Positions 42,025-51,945 of a stretch of DNA of 64,000 nt are shown here, in pieces. Source of the DNA: UBA6163 sp041753075 (lineage in GTDB: Bacteria; Planctomycetota; Planctomycetia; Pirellulales; Pirellulaceae); assembly GCA_041753075.1 (NCBI GenBank), contig JBGSVE010000137.1, positions 1-64,000 on the forward strand. The letters run 5' to 3'. The notes beneath the pieces were generated by a model. The model saw only the letters and a program-made list of their open reading frames with translations, ran no database searches and had not been told where the DNA came from. The stretch's first letter is position 1. Each line of letters begins with the position of its first letter. Both the position numbers and the translations under genes were made by a program.

Positions 42025-45000
42025 ATGTCCGTTCTCACCAGTCCGATTCGCCATGCCGAGCGCGATCGTAACCGCAGCCGCAATCAAACTCGCGATCAAA
42101 CTCGCAATCGTGCGCGGCGGGTCTCGCGCCGTTTGATCGTCGAGCAATTGGAAGATCGCCGCGTCTTCGCCGCCGTCCCAGCGGTCTCGGTTTCGGTGCC
42201 CGCCAATGTATTCATCGGCGAGCAAGCCACGGTGCAGGTGTCGTTCGACAACACCAGTCCTTCGGACGTTGGCTATGGCCCTTTCATCGATGTGTTGCTA
42301 GCTCGCAATGGTGCAGACGGCGTCGCTGGAGCGGGCACCGATGGTGTTAGCTATGTGCCGGGTTCAGCGAACTATCTTGGCGCGGCCGTGACAACGACGG
42401 TGCTGACGTTTCCTGCCGGAGCCGGCAACATTGGCACGGTGACGCATCCGTATGCCGTTGACAACACTGGCACCCCGTTGCAAATCAGTGGTCCGACGGG
42501 CGATCAATTGCTCGTCTTTCAATTGCCTTTTGGCTCATTTACCGCGGGGCAGCCGGCGGCGACGGTCTCATTTGAAACCCAAGTCTCGAACCTAGCCGAT
42601 CTGTCGACTCCGCTGACGATTCGTTCGCGCGGCGGATTTCGCTATGGCAATGATCCGCTTGATAATCCCGCAGCGGATCCGAGTTTGGTCAGCCAGGCGT
42701 CCACTTCGGCAACAACTTGGTCACCGCAAAGTGCGGTCACGCCGATTTTGGTTGACCTGCAGAAAACCTACATTGGTCCCGAAGACGAAACGGCAACCGG
42801 TCCCAACTTTGTGCGGCAGTATCGAATCGACGTCGATGTCGCTGCTGGCCAAACAATCACCAGTGCCGACATCGTTGACTTGTTGCCCAACAACGTGGTG
42901 CTCGTCTCCGTCGATACAATTACGCCTGCGGGATCGACCACTGTCTTTCCCACACCGACGCCGGCCAATTCGCCGAACAATCAACTGGTCGTCACGATTC
43001 CCTCGATCACTGGAACCACATCCGGCGTTGATGCAACAGTCGTGTTTTCGTTCTTTGTGCCGTTTCGCGATGCCGGCGCGAACATCATCATCAGCCCCGT
43101 CACCGGCAACGATGTGATCTCGCAAAACAACACGCGGCTGGAAGCGGATTGGACCCCGATCGATACGCGTGATCCGTCGGGAAACAACAACGTCATCATT
43201 GATCGGGCTGGACCTGAGCATGTGCTGATTCCAAAATCAATCGCGACGCAAAAGTCCGTTGCGCTTCAGAATGACATCGGTGGCAGCGGCTACAGCGCCG
43301 GCGATACCGTCCAGTACGCCATTCAATTCCAGATTTCCGACTTCTTTGCGTTCGACAATCTGGTGATTGACGACATCATTTCCGACGGACAACGATTCGA
43401 CACCGGGTTTGTGCCGACGCTGAGCGTGACCGAGCATGGTGTGACTATTTCAAGTCCGCTGGCGGGACCGAATTATACATTAACTGATCACTTCACCGGA
43501 GGTTCGCCGGCGGTTGCACCGATCAACGGTACGCAGCAGATCACGTTCAACATTAGCGACGAGATGGTGGATCGCGGTGACGATGCCATTCTGCTTGGCG
43601 GCTTGGTGCCCAGCGGTGGAACCACGGGCCCCGATCCCAACGCCACGTCGTTTAACGGCGGAGCAACGATCGGCACAATTGTCTTTCGCGCGATCGTCCA
43701 GGATGATTTTACTGATGTGTTCCCATCGGGAGACCAATCGGTCGATGAAGGCGACCATTTGACCAATGACGTGACCATTGATGGACGCGTGTTGAACTAC
43801 GCCAACCTGTCGCCCGAACAAACCGAAGCCGACACCAGCGCCGCCGCATTTGACATCATCGGCGGCACATTGACGAAGGCGATTTTTGCAATCAATGGCA
43901 ACACGACGTTGCCGTCACCTCTGCGTCTTGCGCCCGGTGACGACGTCACCTACCGGATTCAATTGTCATTGCCGACTTCGGATATCGAGGATCTGCAGCT
44001 TGAGGATTACTTGCCGCTGCCGGTGCTGCTGGCGACTCAGGTGATGACGTTTGATGACACCGTCAATGGCGCGATTCCGGCGGCGGGCCAGGCGAAATTT
44101 GGCCCGGCCGATACTTTTCGTTCACTCAGCGGCATCGTGCCGCTGTTGTCGACCGATGCTGTTTCCAACCGTGTATCGTTCACCTATGGCGACTTCGATA
44201 CGCCAGCGAGTGTGGTTTCGAATATCGATCTGTTGTTCACCGTCACCGCCAGCAGCGCGCCGTTTGCCGACGGCTTGTTTTTGACCAATCAGGTGCGCCG
44301 CACGCAAGACTCGACCAATGCCGCCGGAATCGTTGACGATGCGATCGTGCAGATTCAACTTGGCGAACCGAATTTGAACATCACTAAAGGGATCGTTGCA
44401 TCGAACAATCCGGGCACCTCATTCTCGCCAGGCGTCGTTGGGCCGGTTTCATTCTCCGCCCCAGGCAGTGCTGGATATCGTGGTGCAAGTACGATCAACT
44501 CGACCACCCTTGCGGGCGCTCCGATCAACAGCAACACGACACTTGGCGATGCCGGTGATCTGGTGACGTTTGCGATCATCGTCGAGAATACGGGAACCAG
44601 TCGTCGTGGGGCGTTTGATATTCAATTGCGAGATTCGTTGCCCAGCGGATTCGTCGTACCCGGTGGCGGGTTAAACCTGAGCGTCACCGACGGCACCGGC
44701 ACGGTAATCGCATTCAACGATCTCGGCGGCGGGCTCTTGGGCACAGGCATCGAACTGGTTGATCCCGGTTCGACGCCAGGCACGGCCGATGGAACCAACG
44801 CCGGTGCGCTCGATAAATTCGACGCCACCGATGGTCGCAATATCTTGGTCGTCACGTTTGACTTGATGATCGCTTCAACCGCCACGCCGCTGCAGAACAT
44901 TACCAACACGGCAACGTTGTTCAACTACGCCGGTAATGAAGCCGGACCCGACTTCACGACGAACAATTTGTCCGACACCGCGACGGCAACCATTCGCCCC

Positions 45001-48000
45001 ATCGCGGTCGACAAGTCAATCGTCTCCACCAATCAAGCGTTCACAGCCGGCAACAACGTCGCAATCGGCGAGATCGTGACCTATCAATCCGTGATTACGA
45101 TCCCTGAAGGTGTCTCACCTGCAGTGGTGTTTACCGATTTGCCGGACGCCGGATTGTCCATCGCGAACATCCTAAGCGTAACGCCGTCAAGCGGTTCGCT
45201 GAATGCATCGGCGGGTTCGTTTGCGTCCATTTTTGCCGGCGCGTCAATCGCCGCCAACGGGACTGCGGCGACTTTGACATTTGGCGACATTGCCAATTCC
45301 AATACCGATGACACGACTGCCGAAACGATAACCATTCAGTATACCGCCGTGGTGCTGAACAACGCCGGCAACAATCGTGGTACGCAAAACAACAACCAAG
45401 CGCGAGTCGCGTGGACTGGAAATCTGCGAACCGACTCAAGCCCCAATACCACGGTGGTCGAGCCAACTTTGAGCGTCGTCAAAGACGTGACGCCATCGTC
45501 GGGCCAAGCGGGTCAAGTATTCACGATCACGCTTGATGTCGCTCATACCGGAGCCAGCAACGCCGGTGCCTTCAATGTCGCACTGTCGGACGTTTTGCCC
45601 GCTGGCTTCGTCTACGTTGGACCCGCGGCATCGCCCTCGGGATTGGCACCGACGACGCTAGGCGAATCCAGCGGCACAATCACAGCGACCTGGGACAGTT
45701 TTCCGCTGGGCAGCACGTCGCGTATCGTATTCACCGCACAAACAACGATCGACGTGATTCCAGGAACCACGATCACCAATGCGGCCAATGCGGTGTGGTC
45801 AAGTTTGCCAGGCAATGTGCTCACGCCACAATCGTCCAGTCCGGTCAGCACGGAAAGAACCGGCAATGTCAGCGATCCCGGTGGTGCGAATAACGACTAT
45901 CGCGCCAGCGGCAGTGACACCGCAGACATCAATACGCCTGTCGTAACCAAGACTTTGGTAACAACGAATCAAGCACACACGGCGGGTGCGAATGTTGCGA
46001 TCGGCGAAATCGTCACTTACGAAGTTGTCTTCACCGTACCGCACGGCACATTGCCGGCGACGACGTTTGTTGATCTGCCCGATGCCGGATTGGCAATTGT
46101 GGGCGTTGACAGCGTGACCGCGTCGGTCGATGTGGCGACGAGCATCGGCACGATGACTGATGTTGCCAATAATGCGGTTGTCGCTGCGAGTGGAACCAGC
46201 GTCACGTTCAATTTCGGCGACTTGACGAATTCCAACAACGACGTCAGCACCACCGAGTCGGTAACGATTCGCTACCGCGCCGTGGTGCTCAACACGCTGG
46301 CCAACAATCGCAATGTGGTGCTGGATAACCAGGGCAACCTGAACTGGAACATGTCAAACAATGTGCCCGTCGATGGGCCCGACGTAACGATCATCGAACC
46401 AGCTCTCGATGTGCAAACGACGATCACTCCGGCAACCGGTCAAGGCAACGATTTGGTCGAAGTCGTGATCACGCTGGCCCATGCGGCCGCCAGCAATGCG
46501 ACCGCGCTCGACCTAACGCTCGCCGACATTTTGCCCGTTGGATTGGTATATGACAGTGGATTGACCAATTCAGCCGGGCTTGCGCCGACGACGCTGACGC
46601 AAAGCGGCCCAACGATCAACGCGACCTATGCGAGTTTTCCGTTGGCCAGCACATCAGAAATTCGGTTTTTTGCGCGGTTGGCGACTTCGGTCCAGCCGGG
46701 CGAAACCATCGTCAATCCCGTTGGCTTGGCATGGACCAGTTTGCCCGGCAACGTGACGACCGCGCAATCCTCGAATCCGCTCAGCACCGAACGAACCGGC
46801 TCCACCAGCAACCCCGGTGGCACAGCGAACGATCACATCGACCTAGCGAGTGATTCGATCACCATTATTTTGCCCGTCGCGGCAAAGTCGTTGGTGACGA
46901 CCAACCAAGCTCATACCTCCGGCAGCAATGTTGCGATTGGCGAAATCGTGACCTATGACGTCGTCCTGACGATCCCTCAAGGCACAACACCGAGCGCCCG
47001 ATTTGTCGACACACCCGACGCTGGATTGGCGATCGTCGATGTCGTCTCAATCAACGCGTCACCCGACGTTACATCCAGTCTCGGATCGTTCGCGACGATC
47101 CAAAGCGGCAGCGTGATTCCGGCCAGCGGAAGTTCGCTGAGCATCGACTTCGGGACGTTGATCAATAACAACACGAACTCGGCGGCAAACGAAACGATCA
47201 CCGTTCGCTACCGCGCCGTGGTGCTCAACACAACGACCAACGATCGCGGCGACGTGCTCGATAATCAAGTCGCGTTCAATTGGGGATCCAGCGGCAGCGT
47301 TGCCGCCGATGGTCCCGATGTGGCGATCGTTGAACCGGCACTTGGCGTTACCGTCTCAGACGGCGCACCAGCCGCCGCCGATGCCGGTGACGTCGTCACA
47401 TTCACTTTGACTGTCGCCCATACCGGCACAAGCAATGCCGATGCATTCGATGTCAATCTGCAGAACCTGATCGACTCGGTCGCGAATCATTTACAATACG
47501 ATCCAGGCACCATCAACGTAGTCAGCGGTGGTGGTGCGGTGTTAGCCAGTGCGTCCGAGACCGGAGGCGATTTGGCGTCGACGTGGACGAGCTTTCCGCT
47601 GGGTGCGACCGCGACGATTACGTTTGATGTGATCATCCAGACGACCGCGCCGGCATCGACAAGCCTCGTGAACGCGGCCTCGATTCTTTGGACCAGCTTG
47701 CCCGGAGATGTAACGACCAATCAGTCGAGCAATGCGCTCAGCGTTGAACGCACCGGTCGCACCGCCGATCCCGGTGCATCCGCAAATGACCACAACACCG
47801 GCGACACAGGCCAAATCACAACCAACCCACCGGAGTCAACCAAGACCATCGTCTCGACCAGCGTTGCCGAAACGGGCACCGGCCAATTGGATCCGACTCG
47901 CGAGGATTTGGTCATTGGCGAATTGGTGACGTACTCGATTGTTGCCGTGTTACCCGAAGGCACCAACACGCTGGCAATCACCGATCAATTGCCGACTGCT

Positions 48001-49623
48001 GCCGGAGTGCTCGAACTCGTTTCCGCAACTGTGAATCTTGTCGGTTCGCGGCTGACGGCCAGCGCACCTACCATTGCGATCTCGAATACCAATGCTGATG
48101 CGTTTGATGATCGTGTCGTGTTTGATTTTGGTAGCGTCGTCAACTCGCCCGACGGCGTAGTGAACATTGACGATACAGTCGAAATTTACATCGTCGCGCG
48201 GCTTGTCGATGTTCCTGCCAACGTCGATGCGGCGGTTTTGACCAACACGGCGACGATCAACTTGAGCGGTGCGGTCTCGGTCGCCACGACTGAAATCGAA
48301 ATTGTCGAACCGCTGCTTGAAATCGACAAAGCGGCAACGGTGACCAGCGGCCCGCCGGGAACCACCGTTCCCTATACCGTCGTCATTCGCCATCAAGCAG
48401 GTTCTCACGCGATCGCCTACGACTTGGCGATTGCTGACCTGTTGGCCGATACAAACTTGACACTTGTTCCGACCACTGTTGTCAGCGATCGTGGCACGAT
48501 TGTCAGCGGCAACGGTGCTGGCGACACTACGATTGGAATCAACCTCGCGTCGTTGTTGTTAAACGAAACCTTCACCATCACGTTTGACGCGATCGTCGAT
48601 CCGTCGGCTGGTGGTTCAGTCACGGTTAACAACGCATCGACATTGGTTTACGACAACACACCCGGCCCCGGCGGTCGCGTCGACATCGATAGTGACAACG
48701 AATCGTTCGTGACCACCGCGCCGGAAATTGACTTGCAAATCGTCAAGAGTGACAGCGAAGACCCGGCTGTTGTCGACTCGCCGCTGCGATACACCTTGGT
48801 CATCACGAATAACGGTCCCTCGACGGCGACCGGCGTCAGCTTCAACGACAACCTGCCAGTCGGATTGACCAACATCTCGGCGGCGGCGTCCCAGGGTTCG
48901 GTGCTGGTCAGCGGATTGGTTGTCACGGGAAGCCTCGGCACGATTTTGCCGGGTGCCAGCGTGACGATCACGATTGATGTAACGACACCGTCGGTCGATG
49001 GCACCATCACCAATTCGGCCACCGTCTCGGCCAACGAAACCGATACCGATCCGAGTAACGATTTCGATGACGAAGACACATTAATCTTGGCAACGTCAAC
49101 GCTTGCCGGTGTGACGTTCGTTGACACCAATCGCAACGGCGTCACCGATAGTGGTGAATTCTTGCTACCAGGCGTGCTGATTACGCTCACCGGAATCGAC
49201 GACACCGGTGCCTCGATCTTGCGGACGCTAACGACGGCCAGCAACGGCCAATACTACTTTGATCGATTGCGACCAGGCACCTATCAAGTTCGCCAAACCC
49301 AGCCAACATTGTTCGTTGATTCGCGCGACTACATCGGTTCGGAAGGTGGCGCACTCGTTGGCAACGATGCCGTCGAAGTCACTCTGCCCGCTGGACTCGA
49401 TGCGGTGGATTACAACTTCACCGAGCTTGGCCTGCGCGGCATCGCGCTGAGCAAGCGCAGTCTGCTGAATTCTCGCCTACGTCAAGCGACGCCAATCGGA
49501 TTTGCCTACGACGATTTCTTCGCCGCCTTAGCACCGCGCGGCCAAGCCGACCTCGACGGCGACGGCGACGTGGACAACGACGACTACGTATTGTTCCAAG
49601 GTCGCATCGGCGGCACGTTTTAA
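42025..49623 (+). CDS. Giant DUF11-repeat surface protein with SdrD-like and dockerin-like C-terminus
   Basis: A 2532-residue protein preceded by AAGGAAG. The N-terminus is Arg/Asn-rich (RNRSRNQTRDQTRNRARR), then the planctomycete export motif IVEQLEDRRVFAAV. Most of the protein is a chain of immunoglobulin-like DUF11/isopeptide-type domains. From about residue 995 to 1940 a two-module unit of about 313 residues repeats three times, a fourth, variant copy following (starting near 45010, 45952, 46880 and 47838; NVAIGEIVTYxVVxTIPxG, SLPGNVxTxQSSxPxSTERTG). Residues about 2357-2450 are an SdrD B-like domain (VTFVDTNRNGVTDSGEFLLP), and the end is dockerin-like (ADLDGDGDVDNDDYVLFQGR) with Ca-binding Asp. 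I noticed no cysteine. A cell-surface or adhesive stalk is likely. Confidence 0.88.
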   Translation: MSVLTSPIRHAERDRNRSRNQTRDQTRNRARRVSRRLIVEQLEDRRVFAAVPAVSVSVPANVFIGEQATVQVSFDNTSPSDVGYGPFIDVLLARNGADGVAGAGTDGVSYVPGSANYLGAAVTTTVLTFPAGAGNIGTVTHPYAVDNTGTPLQISGPTGDQLLVFQLPFGSFTAGQPAATVSFETQVSNLADLSTPLTIRSRGGFRYGNDPLDNPAADPSLVSQASTSATTWSPQSAVTPILVDLQKTYIGPEDETATGPNFVRQYRIDVDVAAGQTITSADIVDLLPNNVVLVSVDTITPAGSTTVFPTPTPANSPNNQLVVTIPSITGTTSGVDATVVFSFFVPFRDAGANIIISPVTGNDVISQNNTRLEADWTPIDTRDPSGNNNVIIDRAGPEHVLIPKSIATQKSVALQNDIGGSGYSAGDTVQYAIQFQISDFFAFDNLVIDDIISDGQRFDTGFVPTLSVTEHGVTISSPLAGPNYTLTDHFTGGSPAVAPINGTQQITFNISDEMVDRGDDAILLGGLVPSGGTTGPDPNATSFNGGATIGTIVFRAIVQDDFTDVFPSGDQSVDEGDHLTNDVTIDGRVLNYANLSPEQTEADTSAAAFDIIGGTLTKAIFAINGNTTLPSPLRLAPGDDVTYRIQLSLPTSDIEDLQLEDYLPLPVLLATQVMTFDDTVNGAIPAAGQAKFGPADTFRSLSGIVPLLSTDAVSNRVSFTYGDFDTPASVVSNIDLLFTVTASSAPFADGLFLTNQVRRTQDSTNAAGIVDDAIVQIQLGEPNLNITKGIVASNNPGTSFSPGVVGPVSFSAPGSAGYRGASTINSTTLAGAPINSNTTLGDAGDLVTFAIIVENTGTSRRGAFDIQLRDSLPSGFVVPGGGLNLSVTDGTGTVIAFNDLGGGLLGTGIELVDPGSTPGTADGTNAGALDKFDATDGRNILVVTFDLMIASTATPLQNITNTATLFNYAGNEAGPDFTTNNLSDTATATIRPIAVDKSIVSTNQAFTAGNNVAIGEIVTYQSVITIPEGVSPAVVFTDLPDAGLSIANILSVTPSSGSLNASAGSFASIFAGASIAANGTAATLTFGDIANSNTDDTTAETITIQYTAVVLNNAGNNRGTQNNNQARVAWTGNLRTDSSPNTTVVEPTLSVVKDVTPSSGQAGQVFTITLDVAHTGASNAGAFNVALSDVLPAGFVYVGPAASPSGLAPTTLGESSGTITATWDSFPLGSTSRIVFTAQTTIDVIPGTTITNAANAVWSSLPGNVLTPQSSSPVSTERTGNVSDPGGANNDYRASGSDTADINTPVVTKTLVTTNQAHTAGANVAIGEIVTYEVVFTVPHGTLPATTFVDLPDAGLAIVGVDSVTASVDVATSIGTMTDVANNAVVAASGTSVTFNFGDLTNSNNDVSTTESVTIRYRAVVLNTLANNRNVVLDNQGNLNWNMSNNVPVDGPDVTIIEPALDVQTTITPATGQGNDLVEVVITLAHAAASNATALDLTLADILPVGLVYDSGLTNSAGLAPTTLTQSGPTINATYASFPLASTSEIRFFARLATSVQPGETIVNPVGLAWTSLPGNVTTAQSSNPLSTERTGSTSNPGGTANDHIDLASDSITIILPVAAKSLVTTNQAHTSGSNVAIGEIVTYDVVLTIPQGTTPSARFVDTPDAGLAIVDVVSINASPDVTSSLGSFATIQSGSVIPASGSSLSIDFGTLINNNTNSAANETITVRYRAVVLNTTTNDRGDVLDNQVAFNWGSSGSVAADGPDVAIVEPALGVTVSDGAPAAADAGDVVTFTLTVAHTGTSNADAFDVNLQNLIDSVANHLQYDPGTINVVSGGGAVLASASETGGDLASTWTSFPLGATATITFDVIIQTTAPASTSLVNAASILWTSLPGDVTTNQSSNALSVERTGRTADPGASANDHNTGDTGQITTNPPESTKTIVSTSVAETGTGQLDPTREDLVIGELVTYSIVAVLPEGTNTLAITDQLPTAAGVLELVSATVNLVGSRLTASAPTIAISNTNADAFDDRVVFDFGSVVNSPDGVVNIDDTVEIYIVARLVDVPANVDAAVLTNTATINLSGAVSVATTEIEIVEPLLEIDKAATVTSGPPGTTVPYTVVIRHQAGSHAIAYDLAIADLLADTNLTLVPTTVVSDRGTIVSGNGAGDTTIGINLASLLLNETFTITFDAIVDPSAGGSVTVNNASTLVYDNTPGPGGRVDIDSDNESFVTTAPEIDLQIVKSDSEDPAVVDSPLRYTLVITNNGPSTATGVSFNDNLPVGLTNISAAASQGSVLVSGLVVTGSLGTILPGASVTITIDVTTPSVDGTITNSATVSANETDTDPSNDFDDEDTLILATSTLAGVTFVDTNRNGVTDSGEFLLPGVLITLTGIDDTGASILRTLTTASNGQYYFDRLRPGTYQVRQTQPTLFVDSRDYIGSEGGALVGNDAVEVTLPAGLDAVDYNFTELGLRGIALSKRSLLNSRLRQATPIGFAYDDFFAALAPRGQADLDGDGDVDNDDYVLFQGRIGGTF
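45010..47837 (+). repeat. Three tandem ~940-bp coding repeats in the giant surface gene
   Basis: Three units start at about 45010, 45952 and 46880, spaced 942, 928 and then 958 bp to a fourth, more diverged unit at about 47838. Each codes an approximately 150-residue 'STNQAHTxGxNVAIGEIVTY' module followed by an approximately 165-residue 'VVEPxLxVxxxxxPxxG' module. DNA identity is moderate, so the repeats are old rather than recent copies. Confidence 0.75.
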
Positions 49624-49738
49624 AAGACAGCGCCCAGTTCGGTGAGCGGGTGGCCGCAGCGATCGACATATTCCCGCAATCAATTCTTTTCGACTTGCGT
49701 CTGCCGAGTTCTCAGAACCTTTTTCCGGTACCAGCGTG

Positions 49739-50045
49739 ATGTTCAAGCCACAAGCGAACGGCGCGCAACCGTAAACGCCGACTGTTGATTGAGTCCTTGG
49801 AGGAGCGCCGTGCACTGGCTTCAGCCACGGTATCGCTCACGCCCGCCACCATTTACGAAAATCCCTCCGCGCAAGGACAAGCGACCGCCGCGACCGGTAT
49901 CGTCAATTTTCAGCCCACCCAAGGAACCAACGAGTTCCCGCTGAGCGCCGTTTTGAGAGTCAATCGCCAGATTGATGCGTACAACATTCCATTTAAGACA
50001 CTTAATGGGAGTTCCTTCCAAGTCGTTGCCCAGGGTGATGAATCA
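49739..50045 (+). pseudogene. Truncated surface-protein gene, frameshifted and cut by an IS256 remnant
   Basis: The ATG at 49739 opens MFKPQAN and meets a stop after twelve codons; a one-base shift gives ARNRKRRLLIESLEERRALASATVSL in pieces, the planctomycete export motif seen in large surface proteins. About 80 further residues follow (ATVSLTPATIYENPS, VVAQGDESGP) before the frame enters the end of an IS256 element near 50045. The remainder of the original gene is gone. It lies 115 bp after the giant surface gene and was probably a second member of that locus. Confidence 0.6.
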
Positions 50046-50413
50046 GGGCCTGCAAATAATTTTGTGCTGTTGTCATTGATGGCGTTTAGTTCAGGCTTTT
50101 AGGCATTCGGCCTTCGAACAGGATCGCGAAGTGATTTAGGGCCTCTTTCCATTTTGGGATCGGCATCGTCCAACGCTTCGATGCCCCGTGAATTGCCATG
50201 TAAACTAACTTCAATGCACTCTCGCGATTGGGGTACTGTTTGCGGACGCGTGAACTTGCGAATCACGCTGTTGACCGACTCGATCACGTTAATTGTGTAC
50301 GTCGCTTTGCGGATCGGCATCGGCAGGCTGAACATCGCGCTGATGTGCGGCCACTTCGCCTTCCACTGCTTGGATATCGTCGGATATTTTGCATCCCATT
50401 TGTTAGAAATAGT
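50045..50413 (-). pseudogene. IS256-family transposase, 3' fragment
   Basis: The minus strand encodes the C-terminus of a Transposase_mut protein: KWDAKYPTISKQWKAKWPHI, AMFSLPMPIRKATYTINVIE, SVNSVIRKFTR, a one-base frameshift, then KQYPNRESALKLVYMAIHG and ASKRWTMPIPKWKEALNHFA ending near 50086. Downstream, GGGCCTGCAAATAATTTTGTG (50046-50066 on the plus strand) has the look of an IS256-type terminal repeat. The N-terminal part, including most of the DDE core, is missing and is replaced at about 50413 by the RHS fragment. The element is dead. Confidence 0.8.
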
Positions 50414-50435
50414 GCATTTGGTGCCATCCAGCTAT

Positions 50436-50633
50436 CGATTGTTTGCCTACACGACCTACAAGTACGACGCCGCCGGACGCTCAGTCGCTTCGGAATCACG
50501 GACCGGTACCGATCAGCTAACGGCCAGCACGCAGACCGATTATGATGCGGTGGGTTGACGCAGCAGCGAAGAATCCAGCACCTACAACCTTTTCGGTAAC
50601 CTCCAGGCAACCGGCCAGGTGCGCCTCAACTAG
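50436..50633 (+). pseudogene. RHS/YD-repeat protein 3' fragment
   Basis: The plus strand reads YTTYKYDAAGRSVASESRTG, TDQLTASTQTDYDAVG, an in-frame TGA (probably a former CGA Arg codon, since YDAVGRR is the usual form), then RSSEESSTYNLFGNLQATGQ and a stop at 50631. YDAAGR and YDAxGR are classic YD/RHS repeat motifs of large secreted or toxin-type proteins. Nothing recognisable of the 5' end remains; the IS256 remnant borders it on the left and the aminotransferase gene follows on the right. Confidence 0.6.
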
Positions 50634-50670
50634 GAAGGCTGGCAAGGCACTGTGCGTGACTTCGCCACCC

Positions 50671-51945
50671 TCACCCTGCGGCAACGCCGGCGGAATCTCG
50701 GTTCAGACAGCGGGCGATTTGGCGGACGGCTTGCCGCAGACGCTGTTCGTTCTCGACCAAGGCGAGCCGCAAGTAGCCTTCGCCCGCCGGACCAAAACCG
50801 CTGCCCGGACTGACCGCCACATCACCCTCTTCGAGCAACCGCATCGCGAAGTCCATCGTGCTCATCGAACTGCGCCACGGTTCAGGAACTTGTGCCCAGA
50901 CAAACATCCCGGCTCGCGGTGGCGTCACATCCCAACCCAAACGCCGTAATCCGCTGACCAACGCATCGCGCCGTCCGGCATAAATCAGCGATTGACTTTC
51001 AACCGCCGCTTCGGTCTCGCGCAGCGCCACGATCGCGGCGATTTGGATCGCTTGAAACATGCCGTAGTCATAGTAGCCTTTGACCGTTCCCAGCCCGCGA
51101 ATCATTTCCGCGTTGCCGGCACAGAATCCAACGCGCCAGCCGGCCATGTGGTAGCCCTGGCTCATCGTCGTAAACTCGACGCCGACATCTTTGGCACCGC
51201 GTGCGGCGAGAAAACTCGGCGGTTGATAACCATCGAACGCCACATCGGCGTAGGCAAAGTCGTGGATTACCATCAATCCATACCGCTTGGCCAAGCGCAC
51301 CACTTCGACGAAGAAGTCGGGCTCAATCGTCGCCGACGACGGGTTGTGGGGATAATTGATAATCAAAAGTTTGGGACGCGGCGTCAGGTTTTCGCAGGTG
51401 TAGGCGACGTTGGATAAAAACTTGTTTGGGTCGGCGACATCCAATGCGACCACGTTGCCCGAAGCCAAAATGACGCTGTACATGTGGATCGGAAAGTACG
51501 GCGATGGGATGATCGCAGTGTCGCCGGGGCCCATCAGCGCCAAGCACATGTGGGAAAAGCCTTCCTTGCTACCCAAACACGCGATCACTTCGGTATCGGG
51601 ATCGAGCCGCACACCGAATTTGCGATTGTATTTTCCAGCGACTTCGCGGCGCAAATTGAGAATGCCGTTGGACTTGCTGTAGCCATGGTTGCCCTCGTCC
51701 TTGGCGGCATCAATTAGCTTTTGCACGACCACGTCTTGAGGCGGATCCGACGGGTTGCCCATGCCGAGATCGATCACGTCGCTGCCGGCGCGGCGTTTTT
51801 GGTACAGGGCATTGTTGATTCGCCCAAACATGTAGGGCGGCAACCGCGACACCCGGTCGGCAAAGCGAACCTCAAACGGCTCGGGTGTGGGGTCTTCGGT
51901 CGGCGGATCGATGGCTGGTCCATCAAGGTTAATGTGTTCGCTCAT
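50671..51945 (-). CDS. AlaC-like class I/II aminotransferase lacking the PLP lysine
   Basis: A 424-residue fold-type I aminotransferase close to the AlaC/YfdZ alanine transaminase group: VIDLGMGNPSDPP, NHGYSKSNGILNLRRE, ACLGSKEGFSHMCLAL, IINYPHNPSSATIEPDFF, VIHDFAYADVAFDGY, and WRVGFCAGNAEMI. In this family the PLP Schiff-base lysine sits in S-K-x-Y-N-M-A-G-W-R; here the sequence is MSQGYHMAGWRVG, so the lysine is Gln (about residue 263, codon CAG at complement 51157-51159). Other cofactor residues (Asn, Asp, Arg) are in place. Unless this is a sequencing error, normal transamination should be lost. The gene stands alone on the minus strand next to the pseudogene cluster. Confidence 0.88.
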   Translation of the reverse strand: MSEHINLDGPAIDPPTEDPTPEPFEVRFADRVSRLPPYMFGRINNALYQKRRAGSDVIDLGMGNPSDPPQDVVVQKLIDAAKDEGNHGYSKSNGILNLRREVAGKYNRKFGVRLDPDTEVIACLGSKEGFSHMCLALMGPGDTAIIPSPYFPIHMYSVILASGNVVALDVADPNKFLSNVAYTCENLTPRPKLLIINYPHNPSSATIEPDFFVEVVRLAKRYGLMVIHDFAYADVAFDGYQPPSFLAARGAKDVGVEFTTMSQGYHMAGWRVGFCAGNAEMIRGLGTVKGYYDYGMFQAIQIAAIVALRETEAAVESQSLIYAGRRDALVSGLRRLGWDVTPPRAGMFVWAQVPEPWRSSMSTMDFAMRLLEEGDVAVSPGSGFGPAGEGYLRLALVENEQRLRQAVRQIARCLNRDSAGVAAG

